Positions 55,535-64,000 of a DNA stretch of 64,000 nucleotides are shown in pieces (the stretch's first letter is position 1; each line of letters begins with the position of its first letter). Made by a program: the position numbers and the translations under genes. Origin of the DNA: an uncultured Pseudanabaenaceae cyanobacterium (GTDB lineage Bacteria > Cyanobacteriota > Cyanobacteriia > Pseudanabaenales > Pseudanabaenaceae); contig CALGKB010000004.1 of the NCBI GenBank assembly GCA_937927915.1, positions 372,001-436,000 of the forward strand, read 5' to 3'. The notes under the pieces are model-generated. The model had not been told where the DNA came from. It did not search any database and saw nothing but the letters and a program-made list of their open reading frames with translations.

Positions 55535-56737
55535 ATGGAAAAAGTTCTGATCGTTGACAATGATGTCGATAGCCTAGATGCCCTAGAACGGGTTCTAAGG
55601 AAGGAGTTCAAGGTTTTCCGCGCAGGTAACGGCTTTGAGGCGATCCACGTCCTCGATCGGGAGGGGGAGATGGCGCTGGTGATCTCGGAGCTGAGTATGC
55701 CTGTGGTGGACGGGGTGGAGTTTCTCATGGGCATTATGCACGCCTACCCCGATACGGTGCGTGTTGTCCTCACCCGTAGCCTTGACCCCGATTTGCTCTT
55801 GGCAGCAGTCAATGATTTGAAACTATTTCGTTATATGGTCAAGCCCTTTAATCGCGATGAGTTGCTGTTGGTGGTGCGGCAGGGGGTAGAGTTATACCGC
55901 ATGACCAAGGGGCAGAAGGTCTATGCCCCCCCCACTAATATTTTCCAGTTTCCAGAGCGCAAAGGGGAATACCTAACTATTGAGATTGATGAGCAGGAAC
56001 GCCAGGAGCAGGTGGAGGCACTCATTGCTTCTCCCTTTTTCCAAGCCCTCGCCAGCGTCACAGAAGAGGATGAGGAGATTACGGCGGGGCAAAGACTGCG
56101 GTCCCCGGAGCTGGACTTTTTAGATGACTACCAGATGCCCCAAGTGGACTTTAACCTCGATTTGGCAACGGAGAGCACAGCAGATGTCACTCGCCCCCAG
56201 GCAGAAGATGAGACGGTATTTTTAATCAGAGAATTCGTTGCTAGTGCACAGGAGGAGCAGCCAACTCAGCTGCAGTCGGGGGATACGGAAATCCAGGTGT
56301 TTGCGGTGGAAGAGGAGGAGGTACCCCTAAACAAGATCGAAGCTGTGTTTGAAAAGATTGTGGAGGAGGACACAGCTCTGCAGCCAGAGGCAACAGAAGA
56401 TACTGCTTTCCTGTTGCAGGAATTCGTCTCCCAGGTGACACCAAAGGCGGTTAAACAGGGCAAAAGTCCCAAAACCCTCATCCAAACAACCCCCCAAAAC
56501 CCCGCCGATAAACAAATCACAGCAGGTAACCCTGCTCCAAGTGTCAGAGAGGAGGAACTTCTCCTAGAGGAAATTGATACTTTGATTCAGAAACTGGAAC
56601 AAGAGGAGAAGACAAAGGGGAAAAAGGAGAAGATCATCCTGAAAAAAGCAGATAATCCCCTTGATTCCCCTGAATTTCGTGAACTACAACGGCAATCCAA
56701 TGCCCTCATTGCCCGCATTATTCGATCCTGGGGTTGA
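55535..56737 (+). CDS. Receiver-domain protein with Glu at the phosphoacceptor position and long acidic tail
   Basis: 400 residues. The receiver domain (1 to about 120) has the acidic pocket VLIVDNDVDS, the Thr of VVLTRS and the Lys of MVKPFN. The usual phosphoacceptor Asp is Glu52 in VISELSMPVVDG (codon GAG at 55688-55690). The remaining 280 residues are acidic, low-complexity and have no DNA-binding domain. Two related segments, TVFLIREFVASAQEE and TAFLLQEFVSQVTPK, recur, with a third weaker one near the end. It lies 50 bp upstream of the double cNMP gene. A role as regulator or scaffold of the export operon is inferred from position. Confidence 0.85.
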   Translation: MEKVLIVDNDVDSLDALERVLRKEFKVFRAGNGFEAIHVLDREGEMALVISELSMPVVDGVEFLMGIMHAYPDTVRVVLTRSLDPDLLLAAVNDLKLFRYMVKPFNRDELLLVVRQGVELYRMTKGQKVYAPPTNIFQFPERKGEYLTIEIDEQERQEQVEALIASPFFQALASVTEEDEEITAGQRLRSPELDFLDDYQMPQVDFNLDLATESTADVTRPQAEDETVFLIREFVASAQEEQPTQLQSGDTEIQVFAVEEEEVPLNKIEAVFEKIVEEDTALQPEATEDTAFLLQEFVSQVTPKAVKQGKSPKTLIQTTPQNPADKQITAGNPAPSVREEELLLEEIDTLIQKLEQEEKTKGKKEKIILKKADNPLDSPEFRELQRQSNALIARIIRSWG

Positions 56738-56787
56738 CGGCGCTCCTATTCCTTTGTATCTTGAAGGCAAACTAGCAGGGAACTACC

Positions 56788-57879
56788 GTGTCAGCTGTTT
56801 TACTGCAAGCCCTCACGAGCCAAGAGATTGACTGGATTAAGGCGGAGGGAAATCAGACTACTGTAACCCATGGCGCTAACCTGGTACAGCAAGGAGAGGT
56901 GCTCGATCGCCTCCACATCATCCTCGATGGCAGTATTGCCCTTAAGGTCAAGCAATCAGATAAGGACAACATCTTAGCACAAGCCCTGGATGTTTTGAGC
57001 GGGGATGCCAAGGAATTATATCGGTTTGACCCTGGGGAGATCATTGGGGATGTACCGTTGGCGCAGCCCCAGCCGGCTTTAGGAGATTGCCAGGCAGTAG
57101 AAGACTCTTTGGTGTTGACGATTCCCCGCCAGCGCCTAGAGAGCAAGGTAAATGAAGATGAGGAATTTGCTGCCCATTTTTACCAGGCTATGGCGACGCT
57201 GTTGGCAGAACGCTGGCATCGTTTGATCACGGAGTCGGAGGGGCGCATCAGTGAAGGACAATTTAATCGGGATTCGCTGTTTATTTTTAGTCAGTTTGAT
57301 GACCGCGACCTGGACTGGCTTGTGGCGCGGGGACAGGTCAATACCCTAGCAGCAGGGGAGTTGCTCCTACAGGCAGGCAAGCCAGTGGAGAATTTGATCA
57401 TCATCCTGGAAGGGAAGTTTCAGGTGTTTGTGCCGGAGGAGGAAAATGTGCTCCTGCAGGCGTTTAGCACCATCAGTGATTCCTCGGCGGCGAATTTGGG
57501 CAAGGTGATCGGCACGGCACAGGAGGGGGACTTGTTAGGGGAAACGGCGGTGATTGACGGGCGTCCTGCTGATGTCAGTGTGCTGAGTCAGGAGGCGGGG
57601 TTGGTGTTGTTGGTACCCCGATCGGCGTTGCAGGTGAAGTTACAACAGGATGCGGGCTTTGCCTGTCGCTACTATCGGGCGGTGGCGTTTTTGCTCTCCG
57701 ATCGGTTGCGGTCTTTGATCAGTCGCATTGGCTTTGGTCGCCGTACCTATGGGGAGCTGGTAGATGAAAATTTGTTACAAGAGGAAACCCTCAGTCCCGA
57801 TCTATCGGATGGTTTATACCTAGCGGGGGCGAGGTTTCACTGGCTACTGCAGCAAATCCGTAACCAAGGTCAGGTATGA
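56788..57879 (+). CDS. Tandem cyclic-nucleotide-binding-fold protein of NHLM export operon
   Basis: 363 residues from a GTG start. Two cNMP-fold domains lie at about 20-140 and 165-305, each with a G-E-x-x-G-(D/E) cassette (FDPGEIIGDVPLA, EGDLLGETAVIDGRPADVS). The canonical P-R-A-A arginine is missing at the equivalent position in both, so true cNMP binding is doubtful. There is no HTH or membrane segment. Its stop overlaps the HlyD start (ATGA), tying it to the exporter. Proteins of this type accompany or are fused to related peptide exporters in cyanobacteria. Confidence 0.82.
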   Translation: MSAVLLQALTSQEIDWIKAEGNQTTVTHGANLVQQGEVLDRLHIILDGSIALKVKQSDKDNILAQALDVLSGDAKELYRFDPGEIIGDVPLAQPQPALGDCQAVEDSLVLTIPRQRLESKVNEDEEFAAHFYQAMATLLAERWHRLITESEGRISEGQFNRDSLFIFSQFDDRDLDWLVARGQVNTLAAGELLLQAGKPVENLIIILEGKFQVFVPEEENVLLQAFSTISDSSAANLGKVIGTAQEGDLLGETAVIDGRPADVSVLSQEAGLVLLVPRSALQVKLQQDAGFACRYYRAVAFLLSDRLRSLISRIGFGRRTYGELVDENLLQEETLSPDLSDGLYLAGARFHWLLQQIRNQGQV

Positions 57880-59372
57880 GTGGCTCCATTTTTCGCAAGG
57901 AATCGATCGAGCGGCTGGCTTCCCCGGAAAAACTCGACCAGTTGATGCAGGTGGTAGACCCGGTGGGTTGGGTGCCCCTAGGGGCAGCAGCGGTGCTGGT
58001 GGGGGGAGTAGCGGTATGGAGTGTGGTGGGGCGCATTCCCATCACGGTGACGGGGCAGGGGGTGTTTATCTATCCTCGCCAGGTGCAGGCTTTAACGGCG
58101 GCAGGCAGTGGCAAGGTGCTGGAGGTGCTGATTAAGGAGGGGGCGGAGGTAAAATCCGGTGACCCCATCGCCCGCCTGGATTTGCAGGAGGTGGCAAAGC
58201 AATTACAACAGCAGAAGATGCGGTTGGAGGAGTTAGAAAGGCAAGACCGCCAGGCAAAGGAACTACAGGCACTGCGCCAGGATTTAGAAATCAACTCCAT
58301 TGAACAGCAGCGGGCTAGCATCCAGCAGCGGATTGCCAATATTGAAGCCTCATTGCCCATTATTCGGGAGAAGACCCTCAATGTCATTCGCCAGGAGCGG
58401 GAGGAATTACAGGTACAAAGGCAACGGATTGCGGCTCTGCTGCCAGATATCGATCGGCGGTTGGAAGCGCGGCGGCGGCTGTTTGACCGCAAGGAGGTGG
58501 ATGCGGAGGGGAAGGAAGTAAAAGCGCCGGTGATTACGGAGGATGTCCTCCTGCAGGCAAACCAGGAAAGGCTGGACATCTTGACTCGCATTGCCAATAT
58601 TGACACCAGGTTAAAAGACTTGGAGGCGCGGGAGGCGAATGCCCAAAAGGAATTCCGCGACAATACCAACACGCTGCTGGAGCTACAGGCGCAGTTGCGG
58701 GAGTTGGACAATCGGCTAGCAAATTTGCGGCAACAGGCACTAGAGGCAGAAAATGCCCGCAAAAACCAAATCATGGAAGTCAAAAGCAGTATTGCCCAGT
58801 TGGAGTTGCAGTTGAGTAACAATTCTCTCATTCGGGCAGTGGAACAGGGGCGAGTCCTGGAGCTGACAATTTCCCCTGGACAGGTGGTACAGCCGGGGAT
58901 GCGCCTAGGCACGATCGAGACGCGGGGGCAGGCGGGGCAGGAGTTACAGGCGGTGAGCTATTTCCCGGTGGAGGACGGCAAGCGGATTGAACAGCAACGG
59001 CAAAGGCTGGAGGCAAGAAATCAACCCCTCAAGGCGCAGGTGACTCCCAGTACAGTCAAGCGGGAGCGGTTTGGGGGGATCAAGGGCAAGGTAATCAAGG
59101 TTTCAACTTTCCCGGTGTCACGGGAAGCTGCTAGCAGCCTGATTGGTAACCCAGAAGTAGTAGAAACGATCGCGCCGCGGCGGGCACAGATTGAAGTGAC
59201 GATCGAGTTAGAGAAGGGAGACACTCCTAGTGGCTATGCCTGGTCTTCTTCGCGGGGACCGGAGGGGAAAATTACCCCTGGCACTACCGCCTCGGTGCGG
59301 GTAATTGTGGAAGAAGTACCGCCTATTACTTTTGTTTTACCGTTCCTGCGTACTTTCTTTGGTCTAAGCTAA
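57876..59372 (+). CDS. NHLM-type HlyD-family secretion (adaptor) protein
   Basis: 498 residues. A cytoplasmic N-terminus (about 1-30) precedes one membrane helix (about 32-54). A lipoyl-like half (about 68-105: AAGSGKVLEVLIKEGAEVKS) leads to a very long coiled coil (about 108-315). The returning half (about 325-350: GRVLELTISPGQVVQPGMRL) is followed by a beta-barrel C-terminal part. This is the membrane-fusion protein linking an inner-membrane ABC exporter to the outer envelope. It is coupled to both neighbours by 1-4 bp overlaps. Confidence 0.92.
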   Translation: MSGSIFRKESIERLASPEKLDQLMQVVDPVGWVPLGAAAVLVGGVAVWSVVGRIPITVTGQGVFIYPRQVQALTAAGSGKVLEVLIKEGAEVKSGDPIARLDLQEVAKQLQQQKMRLEELERQDRQAKELQALRQDLEINSIEQQRASIQQRIANIEASLPIIREKTLNVIRQEREELQVQRQRIAALLPDIDRRLEARRRLFDRKEVDAEGKEVKAPVITEDVLLQANQERLDILTRIANIDTRLKDLEAREANAQKEFRDNTNTLLELQAQLRELDNRLANLRQQALEAENARKNQIMEVKSSIAQLELQLSNNSLIRAVEQGRVLELTISPGQVVQPGMRLGTIETRGQAGQELQAVSYFPVEDGKRIEQQRQRLEARNQPLKAQVTPSTVKRERFGGIKGKVIKVSTFPVSREAASSLIGNPEVVETIAPRRAQIEVTIELEKGDTPSGYAWSSSRGPEGKITPGTTASVRVIVEEVPPITFVLPFLRTFFGLS

Positions 59373-61576
59373 TGACGACAGCCACACCAACGAAAACAGC
59401 AACCAAAAAGATAAAAACGCCTCGCCCTGTACGCACGCCTGTAGTTTTGCAGATGGAGGCAGTGGAATGTGGGGCGGCATCCCTGGGGATTATCCTCGCC
59501 TACTACGGCAGGATCGTCCCCTTGCCAGAGTTACGGCGCGCCTGTGGGGTATCGCGGGATGGCAGTAAAGCCTCCAATGTGATCAAGGCAGCGGAATTTT
59601 ACGGCATGAAAGCCCAGGGCTTCAAGAAACAACTGGAGTCCCTGCGGGAACTGCAGCCCCCCTACATTGTGTTCTGGCATTTCAACCACTTTCTGGTAGT
59701 GGAAGGGATCAAGGGGGACAAGGTATTTTTGAATGACCCTGCCCAGGGGCGGCGGACGGTGAGTTGGGAGGAGTTTGATGAGGGGTTCACAGGGGTAGTG
59801 TTGGTGATGACCCCAGGGGAGAACTTTGTCAAGGGGGGGGTACGCCCCACGGTGTGGGGGGGTCTATGGCGACGGTTGCAGCCTTCCCTGTTACCCCTGT
59901 TCTATTGTATTGTGGCAGGTTTTTTGCTGGTGTTGCCCCAGCTAGCAATTCCTGTCTTCAGTAAGGTGTTTGTGGACAACATCTTAATTGACGGCAGGAT
60001 AGACTGGCTACGTCCTCTGTTGTTGGGCATGGGTATAACTCTCCTATTGCGGCTATTTATTCGGGGGTTGCAGCTCCTCTATTTGCGACGCTTAAAGGTG
60101 AAGATGGCGGTGGAAATGTCGGGGAAATTCCTCTGGCACGTCCTGCACTTGCCGGTGAGTTTCTATGCCCAGCGCTTTGCCGGGGAGATCAGTGCCCGCG
60201 TTCCCCTCAATGACAATGTGGCGGCTGTTCTCTCTGGTAACTTGACTACGACGGTAATTGACCTGGTGCTGGCGCTCATCTATGCCGTCGTCATGTTTGC
60301 CTACAATGTGCCCTTGACGATCGTGGGGGTGAGTTTTGCCCTCATCAACATCACTGCCCTGCAACTGGTTGCCCGCAGTCGGGTGGAGGCGAATATGCAG
60401 TTAGCCCTAGCCCACGGCAAGGTGGATGGGGTGGGCATCAGCGGTCTGATGAGTATTGAGACCATCAAGGCATCGGGGCTGGAGTCGGACTTCTTCAGTC
60501 GCTGGGCGGGCTACTATGCCAAGGCAATCAATATTCAGAACAAGCTGGGGATTTTGAACCAGCGGTTGGGGGTACTGCCTTCTTTGTTGCAGTCGACGGC
60601 AAACACTGCTGTCCTGCTGTTCGGGGGGCTGCAGGTCATGGATGGCAAGCTGAGTATTGGGGATTTGGTGGCGTTTCAGAGTCTGCTATCCAGCTTTTTA
60701 GACCCTGTGAACAATCTGGTTAGCTTTGGCAACACTCTGCAGGACTTGGAGGGGGACTTAAGCCGCCTCGATGACGTACTCCAAAATCCTACGGATGCCC
60801 GTCCGTCGGCGCAGCAGGTGGAGGGGAAGGTAGCTAGGTTGCAGGGCTATGTGGAACTGCGCAATGTGACTTTTGGCTATAGCCGTGTGAGTCCGCCCAT
60901 CATTGAGAACTTCAATCTCTCCCTCAAGCCGGGGGAGCGGGTGGCGTTGGTAGGGGCAAGTGGCTCTGGTAAGTCCACAGTGGCAAAATTGGTGGCGGGT
61001 CTCTACGAGCCTTGGTCGGGGGAGGTGTTGTTTGACGGTGTACCCCGATCGGAGATTCCCCACTATGTGCTAACCAATTCACTGTCGATGGTGGAGCAGG
61101 AGGTATTCCTGTTTAGCGGCACGATCAAGGACAACCTCACCCTGTGGGACAAGACGATCCCCACTGCTGACATTGTACAGGCGTTGGAGGATGCGGTGAT
61201 CTATGAGACGGTGCGCATGATCCCAGGGGGCTTGGACGGGGAGCTGTTGGAGGGGGGGGTAAACCTCAGTGGCGGACAGCGGCAGCGCCTGGAAATTGCT
61301 AGGGCGTTGGTGACCAATCCTTCCATCTTAATTTTGGATGAGGCAACCAGTGCCTTGGATACGGAGTCGGAGTTCCAGATTGTACAGAATTTACGCCGTC
61401 GCCAATGTACCTGTGTGGTAGTTGCCCACCGTCTGAGTACAATTCGGGACTGTGATGAGATCATTGTCTTCGATCGGGGCAAGATTGCCCAGCGGGGCAC
61501 CCACGAGGAGTTAATAGCGGTGCCAGGGGTTTATCGGGATTTACTTGCCAGTGAGGAGCAGGGAGAAGATGAATAA
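59372..61576 (+). CDS. NHLM-type peptidase-containing ABC exporter
   Basis: 734 residues. The C39 peptidase domain (about 20-150) has catalytic Cys33 in AVECGAASLG, His106 in HFNHFLVVEG and Asp122 in NDPAQG, all intact. A six-helix membrane domain (about 170-460) follows. The ATPase has Walker A GASGSGKST (about 528), the signature LSGGQRQRLEIARAL, Walker B ILILDEATSALD and the H-loop VVAHRLSTI. C39 domains cut leaders after Gly-Gly, which matches the VAGG sites in the five precursors. Confidence 0.95.
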   Translation: MTTATPTKTATKKIKTPRPVRTPVVLQMEAVECGAASLGIILAYYGRIVPLPELRRACGVSRDGSKASNVIKAAEFYGMKAQGFKKQLESLRELQPPYIVFWHFNHFLVVEGIKGDKVFLNDPAQGRRTVSWEEFDEGFTGVVLVMTPGENFVKGGVRPTVWGGLWRRLQPSLLPLFYCIVAGFLLVLPQLAIPVFSKVFVDNILIDGRIDWLRPLLLGMGITLLLRLFIRGLQLLYLRRLKVKMAVEMSGKFLWHVLHLPVSFYAQRFAGEISARVPLNDNVAAVLSGNLTTTVIDLVLALIYAVVMFAYNVPLTIVGVSFALINITALQLVARSRVEANMQLALAHGKVDGVGISGLMSIETIKASGLESDFFSRWAGYYAKAINIQNKLGILNQRLGVLPSLLQSTANTAVLLFGGLQVMDGKLSIGDLVAFQSLLSSFLDPVNNLVSFGNTLQDLEGDLSRLDDVLQNPTDARPSAQQVEGKVARLQGYVELRNVTFGYSRVSPPIIENFNLSLKPGERVALVGASGSGKSTVAKLVAGLYEPWSGEVLFDGVPRSEIPHYVLTNSLSMVEQEVFLFSGTIKDNLTLWDKTIPTADIVQALEDAVIYETVRMIPGGLDGELLEGGVNLSGGQRQRLEIARALVTNPSILILDEATSALDTESEFQIVQNLRRRQCTCVVVAHRLSTIRDCDEIIVFDRGKIAQRGTHEELIAVPGVYRDLLASEEQGEDE

Positions 61577-64000
61577 GACTTTGACAGGGGAGGGAAGCAG
61601 GCTCAAACTCTACGAACTCCGCCCCGTGACGGAGCCAGTCCTAGTAACAGGGGGGAGCGTATCTGTCTATGCCCAGAGGTTGCAAAACGGACAGCCGATG
61701 GGGCGGCGGCAATACCTCTTTAGTGCCCAGGGGGGAGACATAGTCTGGAGCAGCAGCCTAGAGAGTAACTACCAGTTCTGGGTGGAGGCAGAGACGGAGG
61801 CAGAATTAGTGCCCTTGGGGGAAACCCTGCCCCTAGAGGCGGTGGTCACCTGGATACACAACTTGGGGAAATATTTGGCAAGTTTCAACCCGCCCCCCGT
61901 AATTACCCTCTACTGTGACCAGGAGGAGCATTTTACTCTCCTCAAAGGGCAGAAGTTGCGCCCGCAAAAGGGCTTAGTGCGGTTAGTGCAGGTGAGCAAG
62001 GGGGAAGTAAAATGGCAGGGGGATTTAGCCTTTGTGCTGTTGCCAGGGAGTGGCTGGTTACCCCTAGGGGAAGGGATGTGGATCGAAGCGATCGCTCCCA
62101 ACAACTTGGTCAAGGTGGAGGTAGAAATCACTAGCCTCGAGCGGTTACGCCCAGGGGAGATACGGCGCAGTTTAGACTATTTGCTGGCTTACTTTTGGCG
62201 TTACCTTGCCCACCAGGGGGAATTGCAGGCAACGGCAGAGCTGGCTCGTCTGCAGTCTAGGGCACAGCTGAATCAACAGCTGCTGGAAAAAGCAAATGCC
62301 GACCTCATTGCCGTTCTTGACCCCAAAGAGACAGAGACAGTCCAGGAGGGTTCCCCCCTCTTGGTGGTGATGGGGGCAGTGGGGCGGGCGATGGGGATTA
62401 AGATTTCGCCGCCGGCAGCCTCGGAGAATTTACAGCGGGTGAAGGAACTAGAGGCAATCGCCAGGGCATCGAGGGTGCGGGTGAGACAGGTATTACTCAG
62501 GGACAAGTGGTGGCTAGAGGATGCGGGTCCCCTAGTGGGGTTTGTGTTACCCGATCGGACTCCCGTGGCTTTACTGCGGGACAAGGGTTACTACGAGTTA
62601 CTAGACCCGACGGACTTAAAGCGCCAGGTAGTAGATGAACGGGTCAATGCGCGCCTGGACAGTCAGGCTTATATGCTCTATCGCCCCTTACCGCAGAAAC
62701 TACGATCGGGCATCGACCTGCTGAAATTTGGCTTTCGCGGGCAGATCAAGGACATCATCCTAATTGTCATCCTGGGTATCACGATTACGCTGTTGGGAAT
62801 GGTCACCCCCCAAGCAACGGGGCTATTGATTGACAGTGCTATTCCCGATGCCGATCGAGGCTTGCTATTGCAGATTGGTTTGGCACCGATCGCTGCTACC
62901 TTTGGCAGTGCCATCTTCCAATGGAGCCGGGGCATGATCCAAATGCGGGTGGAGACTCTGGCAGACAGCGTGACCCAGGCAGCAGTGTGGGACAAGTTGT
63001 TGACCCTGGGCATTCCCTTCTTCCGCCAGTATGCAACGGGGGACTTGGAAAACCGCGTATCCGCCATTGGGGAAATTCGCAAACGCCTAGGGGGCAACAC
63101 GATCGAGACTCTGTTTACCAGTTTCTTCTCCCTCCTAAACCTGGGTTTATTGTTCTACTATAGTCCCCCCTTGGCACTGCTAGCCCTAGCGATCGGGGTG
63201 GTACTGGTGATTTTCGCCACGGTAACAGGGGTAATCATTCTGCGCAATGAACGCCCTCTGCAAGAGCTGCGGGCAAATATCTTTGGTACTGTGGTGCAGT
63301 TGATCAACGGTATTACCAAGTTAAAAATTGCCGGGGCAGAGGAGCGAGCCTTCAAGTATTGGACAGAGCAGTATAGTCGGCAGCAGCGCCTAGTATTGCA
63401 ACAGCAGAGTTTGCAGGATTTAATCCAGCTCTTTACCGCCATTTTGCCTATTCTCTCCTCGGGACTTATTTTTGCTGTTGCTGTCTATCTCCTAAGTAAG
63501 AGTGAGGGGACGCCCAGCTTGACGACGGGGAAATTCCTTGCCTTCAACACTGCCTTTGGCACTTTCCTGGATGGGGCAGCACAGTTGAGCAATACCCTCA
63601 CGGATGTCCTAGATGTGGTGACGCTGTGGGAGCGTGGGTATCCCATTATCAGCACGCCGCCAGAAATCCCACCTAATGCCACTGACCCAGGGGTGTTGCG
63701 GGGACAGATTCAAGCTTCCCACCTGTATTTTCGCTATCGCCCGGAGGGACCGCTGATCCTCAACGATGTCAGTTTCCATGCGGAGCCAGGGGAATTTATT
63801 GCCTTTGTGGGACCATCAGGGAGTGGTAAATCAACTACCTTGCGCCTGTTGTTGGGCTTTGAACAGCCGGAGTCGGGGTCAATTTTCTACGATGGGCAGG
63901 AGCTGTCGGGCTTAGATATTTACGCCGTCCGTCGCCAGATCGGCACAGTACTGCAGAATGGGCGTATTATGTCTGCTTCCATTTTTGAGAACATTGCCGC
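61569..64000 (+). CDS. NHLM-type second ABC exporter subunit, C-terminus cut by window edge
   Basis: The ATG at 61569 overlaps the previous stop by 8 bp, and the frame stays open to the right edge (810 codons). Residues 1 to about 375 form a soluble region without a C39 motif. The membrane domain spans about 380-690 (IILIVILGITITLLG, FRQYATGDLENRVSAIGEIR). The ATPase begins near 720 with Walker A GPSGSGKST at about 748. This is the partner ABC subunit typical of NHLM loci. The ATPase signature, Walker B and anything downstream lie outside the window. Confidence 0.92.
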   Translation, partial: MNKTLTGEGSRLKLYELRPVTEPVLVTGGSVSVYAQRLQNGQPMGRRQYLFSAQGGDIVWSSSLESNYQFWVEAETEAELVPLGETLPLEAVVTWIHNLGKYLASFNPPPVITLYCDQEEHFTLLKGQKLRPQKGLVRLVQVSKGEVKWQGDLAFVLLPGSGWLPLGEGMWIEAIAPNNLVKVEVEITSLERLRPGEIRRSLDYLLAYFWRYLAHQGELQATAELARLQSRAQLNQQLLEKANADLIAVLDPKETETVQEGSPLLVVMGAVGRAMGIKISPPAASENLQRVKELEAIARASRVRVRQVLLRDKWWLEDAGPLVGFVLPDRTPVALLRDKGYYELLDPTDLKRQVVDERVNARLDSQAYMLYRPLPQKLRSGIDLLKFGFRGQIKDIILIVILGITITLLGMVTPQATGLLIDSAIPDADRGLLLQIGLAPIAATFGSAIFQWSRGMIQMRVETLADSVTQAAVWDKLLTLGIPFFRQYATGDLENRVSAIGEIRKRLGGNTIETLFTSFFSLLNLGLLFYYSPPLALLALAIGVVLVIFATVTGVIILRNERPLQELRANIFGTVVQLINGITKLKIAGAEERAFKYWTEQYSRQQRLVLQQQSLQDLIQLFTAILPILSSGLIFAVAVYLLSKSEGTPSLTTGKFLAFNTAFGTFLDGAAQLSNTLTDVLDVVTLWERGYPIISTPPEIPPNATDPGVLRGQIQASHLYFRYRPEGPLILNDVSFHAEPGEFIAFVGPSGSGKSTTLRLLLGFEQPESGSIFYDGQELSGLDIYAVRRQIGTVLQNGRIMSASIFENIA

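Overview
The window is a stretch of a cyanobacterial chromosome. It carries the photosystem II extrinsic subunit PsbO, a phosphoribulokinase with both redox-regulatory cysteines, the Rubisco assembly factor Raf1, a short three-domain S1 protein, a plant-type ferredoxin and a cobalamin methyltransferase cluster. The palindrome CGATCG, the core of the cyanobacterial HIP1 repeat, occurs very often. The genus cannot be resolved from the sequence alone. No CRISPR array, prophage or intact insertion sequence was seen.

Positions 1 to about 51850 are mostly ordinary housekeeping genes in compact operons. They are: an edge-truncated GH104-like muramidase; ftsH divergent from the S1 gene; a CHAD-cutA-thiG operon; a FolB-RNase HI fusion followed by ferredoxin; an ECF sigma / membrane regulator / Spy-like module; thiD; a hybrid histidine kinase split by a frameshift at a run of five C; comB, an LCP gene, sppA and psbO; tRNA-Ser; a two-RCK potassium channel-like protein; and raf1-hisZ-dedA-proA-cNMP-glmS. 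A decayed IS4-type transposase lies near 26.0-26.3 kb. Then follow a pentapeptide protein, tusA-rsgA, ybaB, an acyltransferase, trmD, prk, a phosphoesterase, sbcC, a run from a DMT transporter to tpiA (37.1-42.3 kb), the gpx-cobH-cobI-cbiG/cobJ operon, an RTX-repeat protein, a response regulator, tRNA-Val and smc.

Positions 52049 to 64000 hold the most distinctive system: five paralogous RiPP-type precursors of the NHLP (nitrile hydratase-like leader peptide) family, all on the minus strand. Divergent from them is a plus-strand operon encoding a receiver-domain protein, a double cNMP-fold protein, a HlyD-type adaptor, a C39 peptidase/ABC exporter and a second ABC exporter subunit that runs off the right edge. 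Each precursor has a leader of about 150 residues built from two tandem NHLP units, then VAGG, then a cationic, hydrophobic core of 31-34 residues with one or two cysteines. Four of the five genes share a conserved element of about 35 bp, with a -10-like hexamer exactly 21 nt downstream and 36-39 nt before the start codon.

The inferred working model is coordinated transcription from matching promoters, cleavage after Gly-Gly by the C39 domain, and export through the HlyD/ABC complex. No modifying enzyme is visible. Either it lies beyond the right edge or elsewhere, or the peptides are exported with little modification.
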